From: Lojkania enalia
Lineage: Eukaryota > Ascomycota > Dothideomycetes > Pleosporales
Assembly (NCBI GenBank): GCA_010094045.1
Contig: ML986609.1
Coordinates: 120,112 to 152,765, forward strand
Reading direction: 5' to 3'
DNA: 32,654 bases
The position numbers and the translations under genes were made by a program. Under the pieces are notes generated by a model. The model did no database searches. It saw nothing but the letters and a program-made list of their open reading frames with translations, and was not told the DNA's origin. Each line of letters starts with the position of its first letter. Positions within the stretch are counted from its first letter, which is position 1. Below are positions 12,001 to 22,678 of this stretch, in pieces.

Positions 12001-13252
12001 GCCTGTCCAACTGTTAGCCCCATCTATGAAAAGGTTGCATAATTCCGCGTGATCAAGTAATAACCACACGCGAATTAAATCTATGGGGGAGCCCATGGAT
12101 GTTATTTAATAACTACTTACCTAGATGTGGAATAGTTGATGAAGAACTCAGGTATTAAATTAAGATTACAACCTCCGACCAATGCAATATTAGACTCCCG
12201 GTTCCTTATGCTCTGGCAAGCAAAATGCACCGCAGTCAACGAAGAGGAACAGGCGGTATCCATTGTCACGCTTGGGCCCCGCCAATCAAAGAAATGACTA
12301 ATTCTATTGGATTGCATGGCCAGATGATTTCCTTACCAAATTAGCTAACTAAGTTAAGGGCTATACTTGTGGACTCACCAGTTGCTTGAAACATCGGCAT
12401 TGTATCAGAATCTCTGAACAAGTCGAACTCGTATTCCGGAGAGCCTGCGCCAATAAAGACGCCAATATCTTCACCAATGGTGGTATGTTTCTGGATTCCG
12501 GCGTTATCGAGAGCTTCGAATGCGCATTCTAGGAGGAGTCTTTGTTGGGGATCCATGGAAGTTGCCTCCAATTCCGTAAGGTTAAAGAACGGTGCATCAA
12601 ATTTGGTGACATCTGACTGAATAAAACAAGCTCCATTCGTATTGATGCATCCGAGCTTTCCTGCATTTGGATGGTAAAAGCTTGCATTGTTGAAACGCTC
12701 AGGTGGGATTTCCGACGCCCATGAGCTTCTTCCTCTAGACAACATCTCAAAAAATTCGTCGGGCGTCGAGGCTGAGCCTGCACGGACTGCTATTCCAATG
12801 ATAGCAATTGGCATGCTTGCGTTTGGTTTTGCTTCACCATTGAGTGGCCCATTGGAAGTGGACGTCTTGAATCCGTCCAGTGGACTTTTAGGCTCGGTGG
12901 AGCGAGTCTCAATGCGTGGACCATCACCGTTGGGAATGCTCCCGTTCAGACGGGGATGGTCGCCATTGAGAACATTCCCGTTCCCATGAGCGCCGCCGTT
13001 AGACACACTTCCATTCGCACGAGGTGTGTCGCCGTTTTGAGCATCCCCACTGATGTCAGTATTATGGAAATTTCCATTAGGACGAGCAAGCACATCCTCA
13101 TGAACATGTGCATTTAACTGGAGGGTATTGCCATTCTCCATGATAGTATCTCCAACTGACTGCTGAGCCAGCGCCGGCCTCGGCTCTCCAATTCGGGGTA
13201 AGCCTTGGAGGGAGAGGTCCTCCCCGTTGTCCATTATGCGACCAGGTGCCAT
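6049..13252 (-). CDS. Highly reducing type I polyketide synthase (KS-AT-DH-ER-KR-ACP)
   Basis: This is a multidomain iterative synthase that builds a reduced polyketide chain from malonyl-CoA with NADPH; a cytosolic location is inferred. I place exons at 13252-12379, 12331-12121, 12002-6926 and 6873-6049. Introns are 47, 118 and 52 bp, GT..AG with CTAAC/CTAAT branch sites, giving 2328 aa in frame. Start: the first ATG of the open frame is 13252; ATG at 13236 is the alternative. Domains: a Asn/Gly-rich leader (1-146); KS from about 147 with C319 (DTACSSS), H454 (EAHGTGT) and H494 (SNIGHLE); AT with S765 (GHSSG) and YHSHHM at 873-878; DH with H1090 and HPSFLE ending at E1284; a pseudo-KR/structural region at about 1390-1600 without methyltransferase motifs; ER with NGAGPAGQ at 1759; KR with GGTGGLG near 1968 and Y2110; ACP with DSL and S2281. 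There is no thioesterase, so release must be in trans. Oddities are the DH variants and the repetitive leader. Confidence 0.95.
12890..13075 (-). repeat. Degenerate in-frame repeats in the PKS leader
   Basis: Within the first PKS exon the translation shows recurring NGD-x-PR-x-NGS-x-x-NG units (for example [34 protein letters not shown]), with related Asn-Gly runs on both sides. The DNA shows corresponding periodic CCGTT/CCATT-type strings. The region lies upstream of the KS fold and is predicted to be disordered and low in complexity. It looks like an expanded coding minisatellite rather than a domain. Confidence 0.75.
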
Positions 13253-14851
13253 GAACTTTGAAAGAGTAAAAACTCGCAAGTTAGAAATGAAAGGGGTCGA
13301 TCATGTCGCATGCAGAGTAAAGCTGCAAAACCGAGCCCACGAGGAATATTTGTTGAGTATAAGGAAGGTAATGCCGCTCTTTTAGTTTTGCACTGGTACG
13401 AATCTGGCTCCTAATCCATTTCATCCTTCCGACCACTCTGCCGACCGGCCTAGGCGTAGAGAATTCCGGGTTGATCGATTCTGGGCCATATCTACATCAC
13501 CGTTACGCCGATCCATGAAATAACCTGGTATAATGAACGCAATCAATTGAAATTGGGGATACGTAACCCATCGTGGTCTAGCCAAGCGCGGTTGTGAAGA
13601 GCTTGCATTATCTTGGTGAACATTTGGTCTGTGCAAAGCCCGGCATGCTGATAGGCGAGCTTCGAGCATAGAGCTTATCGGCCGCCAATTATTGTTTTCA
13701 TGGAAAATAATACGATAATCTTGCAGACTCTACTATGGGATATCGGCAAACAGAGTTCCTGCGAAAGCTTCTGAGGATAATGCTGGGACAGTCGGAGTAG
13801 TATCAAGAGAAAGATTTCCGTTTATAGCCGAAGCTGAAAACGCCCAAAACCCGTGACAAGGTTTTTGGGGTAGAAGTTGCTAGCATAATGATTGGCCGGA
13901 ATGACAGCCGATTGATTAGTCAAAGTCTGCCGAGTGCCAGCTGGAATTGCACACTAATTATACTTTAATTCTTTCACAGTCATTTGATTGGTTTGAATAA
14001 AACTCCTCGGAACTCGAACGGTACATTATCTACATCACTGCATAGAGACCCGGTTGTACATCGACTTCTAATCACGCCATTTGCGGACGCACGTACGTCT
14101 CCAATTTTAGTCGCCGACCCGTGAAGTTTATCAGCTTCATGAACATTCTCAGCCGCCTCAACCCAGGCAGCCCGATTAGTACTTACCGTAGCAAATGCCT
14201 CAGAGAGGGGCTCTTCATATAAAGGCAGAAAGGAGGTCGATTTATTTATTTATTAGCCGTCGAAGAGATTGCTCTACCCTGCTAGGAGTTTAATCTTCCT
14301 GGAATGCCTTGTACGAGCTTTATCATTCCAGTACCAAGGCTATCTTTCGAGGTTCCAGCGTTCCAGGTTAACTTGCGCAATCGCATCGTTTAAGATACTG
14401 CTCGCACTTTATTACGAACATAACGAAGTTTAGGCGACGTTGAAATCCGCATTTTCCGCTTTGGAAACATCGTCCAGCTTATATATCACATGTTCCATAA
14501 GATCCAAAGAGTCCAAAAGGCCAGTTTAGCATTCGACATCCCTGCAGATCGCGGAGCAAATACAGAAAGATTACTGAATATAACCTTCCAGACTCCTCTT
14601 GATTATTTTACATAGTAAGGCTCAACTCAAAGAGCTTTTGCCACACCCGGAGGCGCGTAAATGGGAGACTCGTAAGACGGAGACTCCAGTGCATGGAATA
14701 TAGTAACCCTGAGTTGTGTAGGAATAGCAAATACCAACACTTGAAGCTGAAGTTATTTTAGTAGAACTTTGCAGAAAATAAATCACGGGCTCGACCTTCG
14801 AGTCGCGTCTGAGCCACAAGAGCGCCACGGATATTGGACCACACTATCAAG
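13253..14851. promoter_or_regulatory. Divergent intergenic region between PKS and hydrolase
   Basis: About 1.6 kb separates the two divergent start codons and should contain both promoters. No coding sequence with recognisable similarity or convincing splice structure was found; open frames at 13421-13669 and 14622-15075 look random. Visible sequence items are a CGGCCG palindrome (13679-13684) overlapping the neighbourhood of a CCAAT box (13685-13689), a TATAAA on the plus strand (14218-14223), and a TTTATTTATTTATT run near 14240. A CGG/CCG palindrome is the half-site type bound by Zn2Cys6 regulators, but one short copy proves nothing. Composition is normal, without RIP. Confidence 0.5.
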
Positions 14852-15899
14852 ATGAAGTTTTTGTGCCTCGCGGGCGCGTTTGGCAATAGCGATGTAAGTA
14901 AATAGTACCCAGACTGCGATAGATGATCAAGCTCACGCGTTAGTAGAAATTCAAAGTGCAGCTTGGTAGGCCCGACTAACCTACCAAATGTCGGAGCTAA
15001 CAATTCGAAGCCCCAATCGTGAATCACTTGGAGAGCGATGGCACTGCCACCTTCTACTTCGTTCACGGACTCCATGAAGCAATTCCACCCCCAGGCTATG
15101 AAGACTTCTTTGGAGGTCCACCCTTTTTTCGATTTCTTGAAGAAAGTAAAGAGGAGGGCGCAATTGACGGGCTTGAGAGAATTCGCGACTTTCCAGCGGG
15201 GGCATCTCCAGAAGACACATTACGCCTCTTTAATCCGCTTGGTTCTTCGGATGGTCTCGCCATCACTGCAGCTCAGGCATTGGATTATCTAAAAGCAATT
15301 ATTAGAGAGCACGGTCCCTTCGAGGCAATCATAGGTTATTCTGAGGGCGCATTAGTTGCTGGCACCCTCATTATGAAGGAGCAAGAATTTAGGGAGAGTG
15401 GTGACTACAACAACACATTTAAGCTCGCAATGTTCTTTGGTGGATGGCCACCGCTAAAACCAGATCTAACAGGAATGATGCTAGCTGATGAGACGGATTT
15501 GCAGATTCCAGTGTCCACTTGCCATGTTAGTAAGTACTTCCCCGCCGGAGTCTCTGCTCGATTCTCCATAATTTCCCCGCTCATTTCCCCGCCAAGTTCC
15601 TCCACATCTGTGAACTTCATTTTCCCTCGGAGAAAAGGGCTGTGTTCGTTTCATTATCGCTTGGAGAAAGGGGCTATGAAAATCCCTTAGCTAATAGTAA
15701 ATTGCTACTAGTCGGTTCATTAGACCCGTACCTTGATGGCTCAATGGCCCTCTTCAATGTCTGCGACCCTGACACGGCGATTCTCTTCGATCATGCCAAA
15801 GGACATACTTTACCCCGAGACAAAGACACAGTAAAGGAGCTGTGCGATGTAATTCGTGATATGATTAGAGACATACGCGAGCGGGAACAGCAGCCGTAG
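14852..15899 (+). CDS. FSH1/LovG-type serine hydrolase (probable polyketide-releasing thioesterase)
   Basis: This alpha/beta hydrolase of the fungal FSH1 family has members, such as LovG of the lovastatin pathway, that hydrolyse the finished chain from the ACP of a highly reducing PKS. Exons: 14852-14893, 14947-14965 (19 nt), 15011-15529 and 15712-15899, giving 255 aa, a usual family length. Introns are 53, 45 and 182 bp, all GT..AG. The spliced frame restores the family pattern: MKFLCLAGAFGNSD, then KFKVQLAPIVNHLESDG, PPPGYEDFFGGPP, the nucleophile elbow GYSEGA, TCHVIGSLDPYLDGS (acid) and AKGHTLPRD (histidine). The ATG at 14852 has purines at -3 and -1 (AAG context). The usual H of the N-terminal LCLHG motif is A here. 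Divergent to the PKS that lacks a release domain, and upstream of the transporter on the same strand. The catalytic role on this PKS is inferred. Confidence 0.9.
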
Positions 15900-16528
15900 A
15901 TCCTATAGAAGTTCTGCCAATATTTCATCTCGTGTTAATAGAGATAAGGTCAACCTCTTGATTCTCGCTTAAATGCTCGTTCAAATGCAATATGTATTGG
16001 AAGTATGTCCGAACAAGCATCTTCAAATCTAAAACCATCGTCGGTCCCTAGCAAGGGCTTTTTTCCGTGCGGCTACCCTGGCTGCCGACGTTAGTGCCGA
16101 TGTTATAGCCCCGATTGCCGATCTTTCTAACCAATTGTACCTGCATACGACAAGCAGATGCCCCTGACGATACCACAAGCGATATGCCGCTCAAATTGCC
16201 GCATTTCAGAACCGTCTGCGTGCGTCACTCGGAAACCCAACGCATCTTTCCTATCTCTCACTTCGCATTCAGCCAGAATGTATCTACACGTTTCTATGCC
16301 TTATCTCTATCAATTAAACAGCCCATTTTGCCGGGCCCGAGGAGTCGAAGAGTACGTGGCTCGGAACATACCGAATGTCGCCTTGCCGCTGCATTCAGCC
16401 GCGTCCTCCAAGATAGGAGCCCAACCATGCCCGAAGCCAGGGAAAATACGTCTTGAAGGCAGCTTCGCAAAGGAGCTTTGGAGTAATTCCGACAATTTCA
16501 GAGCTGGGGAAGCCCAGAGTCAGTCGAA
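15900..16528. other. Intergenic region upstream of the ABC transporter
   Basis: This is 629 bp without a recognised gene. Overlapping short open frames at 16115-16541 lack similarity to anything I know and have no splice context, so I treat them as chance. The region should contain the hydrolase 3' end and the transporter promoter. A CCAAT string occurs at about 16130 in CTAACCAATTG. No other regulatory site is clear. Confidence 0.5.
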
Positions 16529-19500
16529 ATGGACGAAGTAACGGCGTCTACCAAAAAGCTGCAATCATACAAACGTTCTGTACAGCAATTTCTGGTGAGT
16601 ATTTCTTTCAATTGTAGCAGATAGTGTAAAGTCTCTAGTCCGAGGTGCCAAGCTAACTGAAATAGAGAATCTTCTCCTATTCGACCCAACTTGATCGAGT
16701 ATGGCTTATCGCGGCTGCTGTCGCTTCAGCAGCGACTGGTGTAACAATTCCTTTAATGAACATCATTTTTGGTGAGCTGTAATGTTGTTTTTTTCAAAGA
16801 TCTTTTTCTGAACCTCGAATAGCCAAGCTGGTGCGAGTGTTTACAGCATTCTACGCACGCTACTATACCGGCTGGACGCCAGAACAGTTTCGCGATGAGA
16901 TTGCGAAGAACGTGTAAACATCTCTATTCTCTGGAGGCAAAGACTATGCTAATGAGATATCTGAAGTCTGTATATGATATACATCTTCGCGGCTAGATTT
17001 GTCCTCGACTATGTCGCTGTAGTAGGCATACTAGCTCTAATCCAAGATAAGGGACTACTAGTAACACTTTACAGCTAGGTTTCCGTCATACAGGGCTTCG
17101 GATCTCTGCATCGATTCGCCTTAAGTATCTAAAGTCTTTAATGTCTCTCCCTGTTTCAACGGTTGACTCTATTCCACAAGGCCATACAGCAGCTATCATT
17201 ACCATCACCGCAAACCAAGTCCAAGATGGAATCTCAGAAAAGCTATGCCTTCTTATCCAGAATATATCTCTCGTCATCTCGGCAATTGTAGTCGCGTTCA
17301 TATTCAGCTGGCTTCTAGCTCTGGTTACTCTCGGCGGGCTCGTATTTGTCATTGTCGTCTATTGTCTCACAATCATCCCACTCACCAAAAAATGGAATCA
17401 AGTGGCGGAGGCGGATCGAGAAGGGGCATCTACTGCAACTGAAACGATCTCGTCAATTAGAATGATAGCCGCATGTGGTGCCGAGGGCAAGATGGCAAAC
17501 GGCTACGGTGGATGGGTGAAAGAAGCTGCTCAATATGGCACACAGATGTCGAAATGGATTGCTCTACAGTCCTCTTTAGGTATGTAACCCCTTGAAGCAA
17601 TTTTTCGAATGCGCTAAGAGTTCTACAAAGTCTTTTTCGCGATATATGCGTTAGTATCACTTCTAGATCGGATTTACTTGTATCATAATGCTAACTTTCT
17701 TCCAGGACTGCGGCGCTCTGCTTCTGGTGGGCTGTTCAACTTTACATTACAAGACGAATTGCGAACGTCGAAGTCCTGCTCGTGTAAGCTATTCACTTCC
17801 CCAATCACTTTATACAGCCTGACTAAATCCGGCAAGTGTCATTACGTCGATATTGACAATCGTCATGTCTATTGGGTCAATCTCGGCCCCTCTTTCTTCA
17901 GTCAGTCGCGCTTCTGGTGCAGCTACAACCTTCTACACAATCATTGACGCACCAAAAGCGCAGACTAGCGGTTTAAAGGAACCAGATGTATCATCTACAC
18001 ATGATATAGTTTTTAATAGGGTTAATTTCACGTATATCAGCCGGCCAGATCAAAGAATTCTGAAGGACGTTACCTTGACATTTCCATCCGGGAAAACGAC
18101 AGCTATTGTTGGACCATCCGGCTCTGGGAAAAGCACAATTGTTGCCCTGATCCAGCGGTGGTATGAGCTCGGTATTGATAATAATGAGAGTTCTGTTGTA
18201 AGAAGGCCTAGTTCTCATCACCTATGATTAATTATTTCAATTCTAACCTTCTTTGTATAGTTGAGTTTGCTTCGTAATGGTTCCATTACTACTGCGGGCA
18301 AAGGTCTTCACGAGATCGATGCGAAATGGTGGCGCTCACAGATCGGGCTCGTACAGCAAGAGCCATTCCTCTTCAACGGAACGATCTTTGAAAATGTGGC
18401 TTATGGATTGATCGGTACGCGGTGGGAGGATGCGGTCGAAGGCACCAAGAAATCACTTGTGGTTGAAGCCTGCAAAGAAGCGTTTGCCGACGAATTCATC
18501 TCTCAATTGCCGGATGTAGGCTCACATCCTATTTGTATCAAGATTAGACACTAATAGACATTTATAGGGCTACGACACGTTGTGCGGTGATGCAGGCATT
18601 CAGCTCAGCGGGGGGCAACGGCAGAGGATTGCAATTGCTCGATGCATCATCAAGAAACCGTCCATCGTCATTCTAGATGAAGCAACGAGCGCGATAGACG
18701 TTCGCAGTGAGCAAAAAGTTCAGGCCGCGCTCGACCGAGCCGCTCAGAACAGGACCACAATCGTTATCGCGCATAGACTATCTACGATCCTAAGAGCGGA
18801 TAACATCGTAGTGCTCCAGAGAGGAGTGGTTCTTCAACAAGGCAGCCACGAGAAGCTGATGAAGAACAGGGCCGGCTTGTACCACCGACTTGTCAATGCA
18901 CAGCTATTATCGGATGCTGAGGAATCGGCAATGATTGACACTTCATCAGCTACTGATACTCCAATAGCCAAAGACGAGCCGGATTATAGCGCAACAGATG
19001 ACAGCGATCACTCTCCTCAGGGTGCGCCAAGCAAGCAAAGGTCGGGGTTCGGACATACGATGAGGATATTCGCACGCCTCATTGCTGAGCAAAAAGGCGA
19101 TTGGTATTGGTATATACTTATATTGCTAGGGTCCGTGGGAGCTGGTGGTAAGGTCGTTCCGATTCATCGGAATTTCCCCTTCGGAAACTAATATAAACAC
19201 CATAGCCGCGTTTCCTGTCCAGGCGTATCTTTTCGCTAGGCTAATATCCCTATTCGCATATTATGGCGACTATCTAGTAGATGAAACTCAGTTTTGGTGT
19301 CTTATGACAGTCGTTCTCGCTGTCGGAGTGGGAATCTGTTATTTCGCCCTTGGCTGGGCATGTAATACGGTCTCATTCGTAAGTTGCAGTGGCGCGTTCT
19401 CTCTGAAATCAATTATTAATCAAACACCTCACAGCGGATAATTTCGGCTTATCGACGCGAGTACTTTGATAATCTAATTCGAAGGCCAATCCATTTTTTC

Positions 19501-21239
19501 GATGAAAAGGACAACTCAACCGGAACATTAAGCGCTCGTATCGCGAACGATCCCGCGCAACTTCAGCAGCTCCTCGGAGTCAATGCTGCGTCTATGTTAA
19601 CATGTATATTTAATGTTGCGGGTTGCATCGCCATTTCATTCTACTTTAGCTGGAAACTATCGGTTGTGGTAGTCTTTTCATCTACTCCAGTCATGATAGC
19701 AGCAGGGTATATGCGGGTACGGTACGAGAGAAAGTTCGAAAAGATGACATGGGCAGTGTTCACTGAAAGTTCTAAATTTGCCATTGAGTCGATAGGTGCA
19801 TTTAGGACCGTAAGCGCACTAACCATGGAGGATTTCATATACAAGCGATATGATAGTCTTTTGCGGAAACATATAGATGACACGTTCTGGAGCTCCATTT
19901 GGTCTACTTTGATCTTTTCGTTTAGCGATAGCGTTGCCTTGCTTTGCATGGCTTTTGCGTTGTGGTACGGGGGGAATTTGCTATCGAATTATGAGTTATG
20001 GCCTTTTAACTACTGTATGGCGCAGAAATCCATTTTTCAAGATCGCGTTAACAGGTCTTTCACAGTGGTTGTGTATCTTGCAGTCGTCCAGGGCAGCCTT
20101 GCTGCCGGTCAATGGTTGAGCTTCGGGCCGAGTGAGTACAATTAGCTACACGAAGCTGAAACTTTAATGCTAATATCTATTAGATATTGCTCAAGCCTCG
20201 AGAGCAGTGAAGCGAATTCGTAGTCTGAGGATCTCGGAGGATAATAACAACTCTTCGGATCCTCTGCCAAATATTGAGGAAGAGAAAGGGATCAAAGGGC
20301 CGAAAGTCGAACTACGCAACGTTTGGTTTAAGTACCCGACCAGAGACGTTCCCGTTTTACGTGGCCTGAATATGACCGTGAGTCGGCTCAAGTTCATAGT
20401 GTGCCAAATACTCACGAGCCACAGATTGAGAGGGGCCAGTTTGCAGCAATTGTCGGGCCTTCAGGTAATTTTTGGTCACCATGCCACTTGCTAGGCGACA
20501 TATTCTAAATCCTAATTCTAGGCTGTGGCAAAACTAGTATCATTAGCTTGCTCGAACGGTACGCTGGAAACTTACCCGTTATTGACTGCGCCAGCTAACA
20601 ACTCTCAGTTTCTACACCGCTCAATCTGGAGATGTCCTGTTTGACGACAAACCGATATGCTCCTTAGATTTACATGAATACCGCAAGAGTATCTCTCTAG
20701 TAGCTCAAGAGCCTTCCATCATAGCTGGAACAATCCGCGAAAACATTCTTATGGGTGCCGACCCGAGCGCAGTTTCGGAGTCTGATCTTGATCGTGTATG
20801 TCGCGAGGCTGAGATGTATGATTACATCTCCTCTTTCCCTATCACATACGATACACTAGTCGGTCAAAAGGGGGTTGCGCTGTCGGGAGGGCAAAGACAA
20901 CGCCTTTCTATTGCGCGGGCGTTGATCCGTGACCCAAGGTTAATGCTGTTAGATGAGGCTACGTCAAATCTAGATTCGGAAACTGAGAGCAGCATTCAGA
21001 GTATATTTGAGAAAACAGGCAAGGGAAGGACGATGATTGTTGTTGCGCATCGGTTAGCAACGGTGCAGAATGCGGATGTGATCTTTGTGATGAGCGAGGG
21101 GAGAGTAGTGGAGCAGGGGAATCATAGGGAGTTACTAAGGAGAAAGGGCGTATATTGGCAAATGGTGAGTTAGGATTGGGACTTGAAAGATCTACGCTGA
21201 CTAGTTGAATAGTGCCAGATGCAGGCTTTGGATAAGTGA
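16529..21239 (+). CDS. ABC-B (MDR/P-glycoprotein-type) full transporter
   Basis: Predicted ATP-driven efflux pump of fungal membranes, layout TMD1-NBD1-TMD2-NBD2. Exons I infer: 16529-16594, 16666-16771, 16823-16913, 16967-17021, 17075-17579, 17631-17649, 17706-17783, 17837-18197, 18261-18515, 18568-19147, 19206-19378, 19435-20131, 20184-20377, 20425-20464, 20522-20558, 20609-21164, 21213-21239. They sum to 3840 nt (1279 aa) without a frame break. A further in-frame 60-nt intron at 19995-20054 is possible (1259 aa). Landmarks: [10 protein letters not shown] and IPLMNIIFG at the start of TMD1; NBD1 with GPSGSGKST (about 398), [13 protein letters not shown] (about 525), [11 protein letters not shown] and AHRLST; an acidic Ser/Asp linker; TMD2 from about 700; NBD2 with GPSGCGKTS (about 1070), [13 protein letters not shown] (about 1176), [11 protein letters not shown] and AHRLAT. 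Both ATP sites look intact. Its place beside the PKS suggests product export or self-protection; the substrate cannot be read from sequence. Confidence 0.93.
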
Positions 21240-21434
21240 CAATTGGAGTGAAGAATGGTATTGAATAGAGGAGAAATTAAAAATAGAATTTTTCCGCAGC
21301 CAAATCATTAGTACTTAATTTCTGGAAAGCGTTATATATAGTCTATGACTAGAGAAACTTTCCGGGTTGAAATAGGGAATCAGGAGCTAAATTACATAAC
21401 TAACATATAAGATTCTATACATAACGTTATCTCT
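21240..21434. other. 3' flank of the ABC transporter
   Basis: Short non-coding stretch between the transporter stop (21237-21239) and the first LTR copy. It should hold the transcript end. AT-rich strings such as AAATTAAAAATAG near 21275 occur, but no certain polyadenylation signal was found. Confidence 0.4.
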
Positions 21435-21739
21435 TGTGACGGTTAATAGTAAAGGAGCTATGGTTATATTATGTAATCATGGCTTGTGTGGCAGTCACCA
21501 CCTGTAAAGACTAGAGAGAGCTACCTGTGGTAGTGGGAAACAAAGAAAACAGACACAAAATAGACAATCAACCATTTTATGCCCCATTTTTTCCTGATAT
21601 GGTTGATTGTCTATTTTGTGTCTGTTTTCTTTGTTTCCTACTACCACAGGTAGCTCTCTCTAGTCTTTACAGGTGGTAACTGCTACACAAGCCATGATCA
21701 CATAATATAACTATAGCTCCTCTACCATTAACCGTTATA
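21435..21739. repeat. Head-to-head truncated LTR pair forming a long palindrome
   Basis: A plus-strand LTR piece starts TGTGACGG at 21435 and runs to about 21590. An inverted LTR piece runs from 21601 to 21739. Bases 21435-21573 and 21601-21739 are near-complementary arms of about 139 bp around a 27-bp spacer (21574-21600). Both are copies of the LTR at 5324. The inverted copy shows CpA-to-TpA changes: the complement of its terminus reads CCGTTATATA where the left copy reads CCGTCACACA. Confidence 0.85.
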
Positions 21740-22095
21740 TACCCCCTCATCCTGTAGTCGCCTTACGACGGAAGAATGAACTAATTAGTATTTCTCTCAA
21801 TCTTTTGAACTTTTGAGCGTATATCTGTCAGATGTAGCTGTCTAACAAACTCTATATACTTCTGACAAGGAAGTATCTTCGTTGTACCGTCAGCGGGCAT
21901 CTAATTAGTAGGTCTCTACTATATATATAGGCGATGCTGCTTAACTTCTTAGCGAATCCAGCTCTAGTAGGTATTAATGTATTTAAGCTTAGTAATAAGC
22001 TTATCCTACTCCTTTATAATAATTCTTACTATCTACTAGTTGTTATACTAGATAATAGGCATTAAATTAAGCTTTATTAATAATCTATTTATTAT
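21740..22095 (-). mobile_element. 3' internal end of LTR retroelement (right copy, inverted)
   Basis: The reverse complement matches 4975-5323, including the polypurine tract (complement at 21742-21753) and the block carrying AGTAGATAGTAAGAATTATT. With the left copy it brackets the gene island in inverted orientation. RIP damage increases rightward: CA and TG still occur at 21780-21960 and almost vanish after about 21990. Homology to the left copy becomes unclear beyond about 22095. No protein motif is readable. Confidence 0.75.
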
Positions 22096-22678
22096 ATAGA
22101 CTCTATTAGCTAGCTTAGTATTAGTAAGCTAAGGTAGAGTAGAGTATAGTATTATATAGTATATATAATATATAAGGATAGTAGAATAGATAAGTAACTA
22201 TTTTATTAATTACTATTAGATATTATATATATAGTTAAAAGAGTTATATAGTATTTATAGTTAGTTTAAATATATATATTATATTATATATTTTAACTAT
22301 ATAATAGATACTTTAACTCTATATAATATTTCCTATTTAGATACTAGCAGTTTTTCTTTTTATAGGCCTACTCTATCTATTTATCTATTTATATATATAG
22401 ACCTATATATTATATATACTATTAAAGGGTAAATATTAAAATAATAAATCTTATAAATATTAGCGTTTATAAACTAGTTTTAATTAGGATTAGCTTTATT
22501 TAAATAGTTCTTCTAGAGAGTATACTTTACTAAGTAATAATAATATACTTCTTTCTATTCTATTTACTATAGTTTAATAGGTTATAAACTTTTAACTATA
22601 CTTCTAATCTATAGTAAATTAGATTAATTATTATATTAATTTTTAGTTTACTATTACTAACTAATAGATAATCTAATA
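22096..22678. repeat. RIP-degraded AT-rich DNA, unassigned
   Basis: Extreme CA/TG depletion (22141-22260 has none). This probably continues the interior of the right LTR retroelement, but it cannot be aligned by eye to the left copy. It ends at the TA target site (22677-22678) of the next transposon. Confidence 0.55.

Noticed and set aside
13421..13669. 82-aa minus-strand open frame in the divergent promoter region
   Set aside because: No similarity, no splice context extending it; consistent with a chance frame upstream of the PKS.
16115..16541. Overlapping plus-strand open frames upstream of the transporter
   Set aside because: Two frames compete over the same DNA, neither resembles a known protein, and the transporter start at 16529 is supported by its own splice chain.
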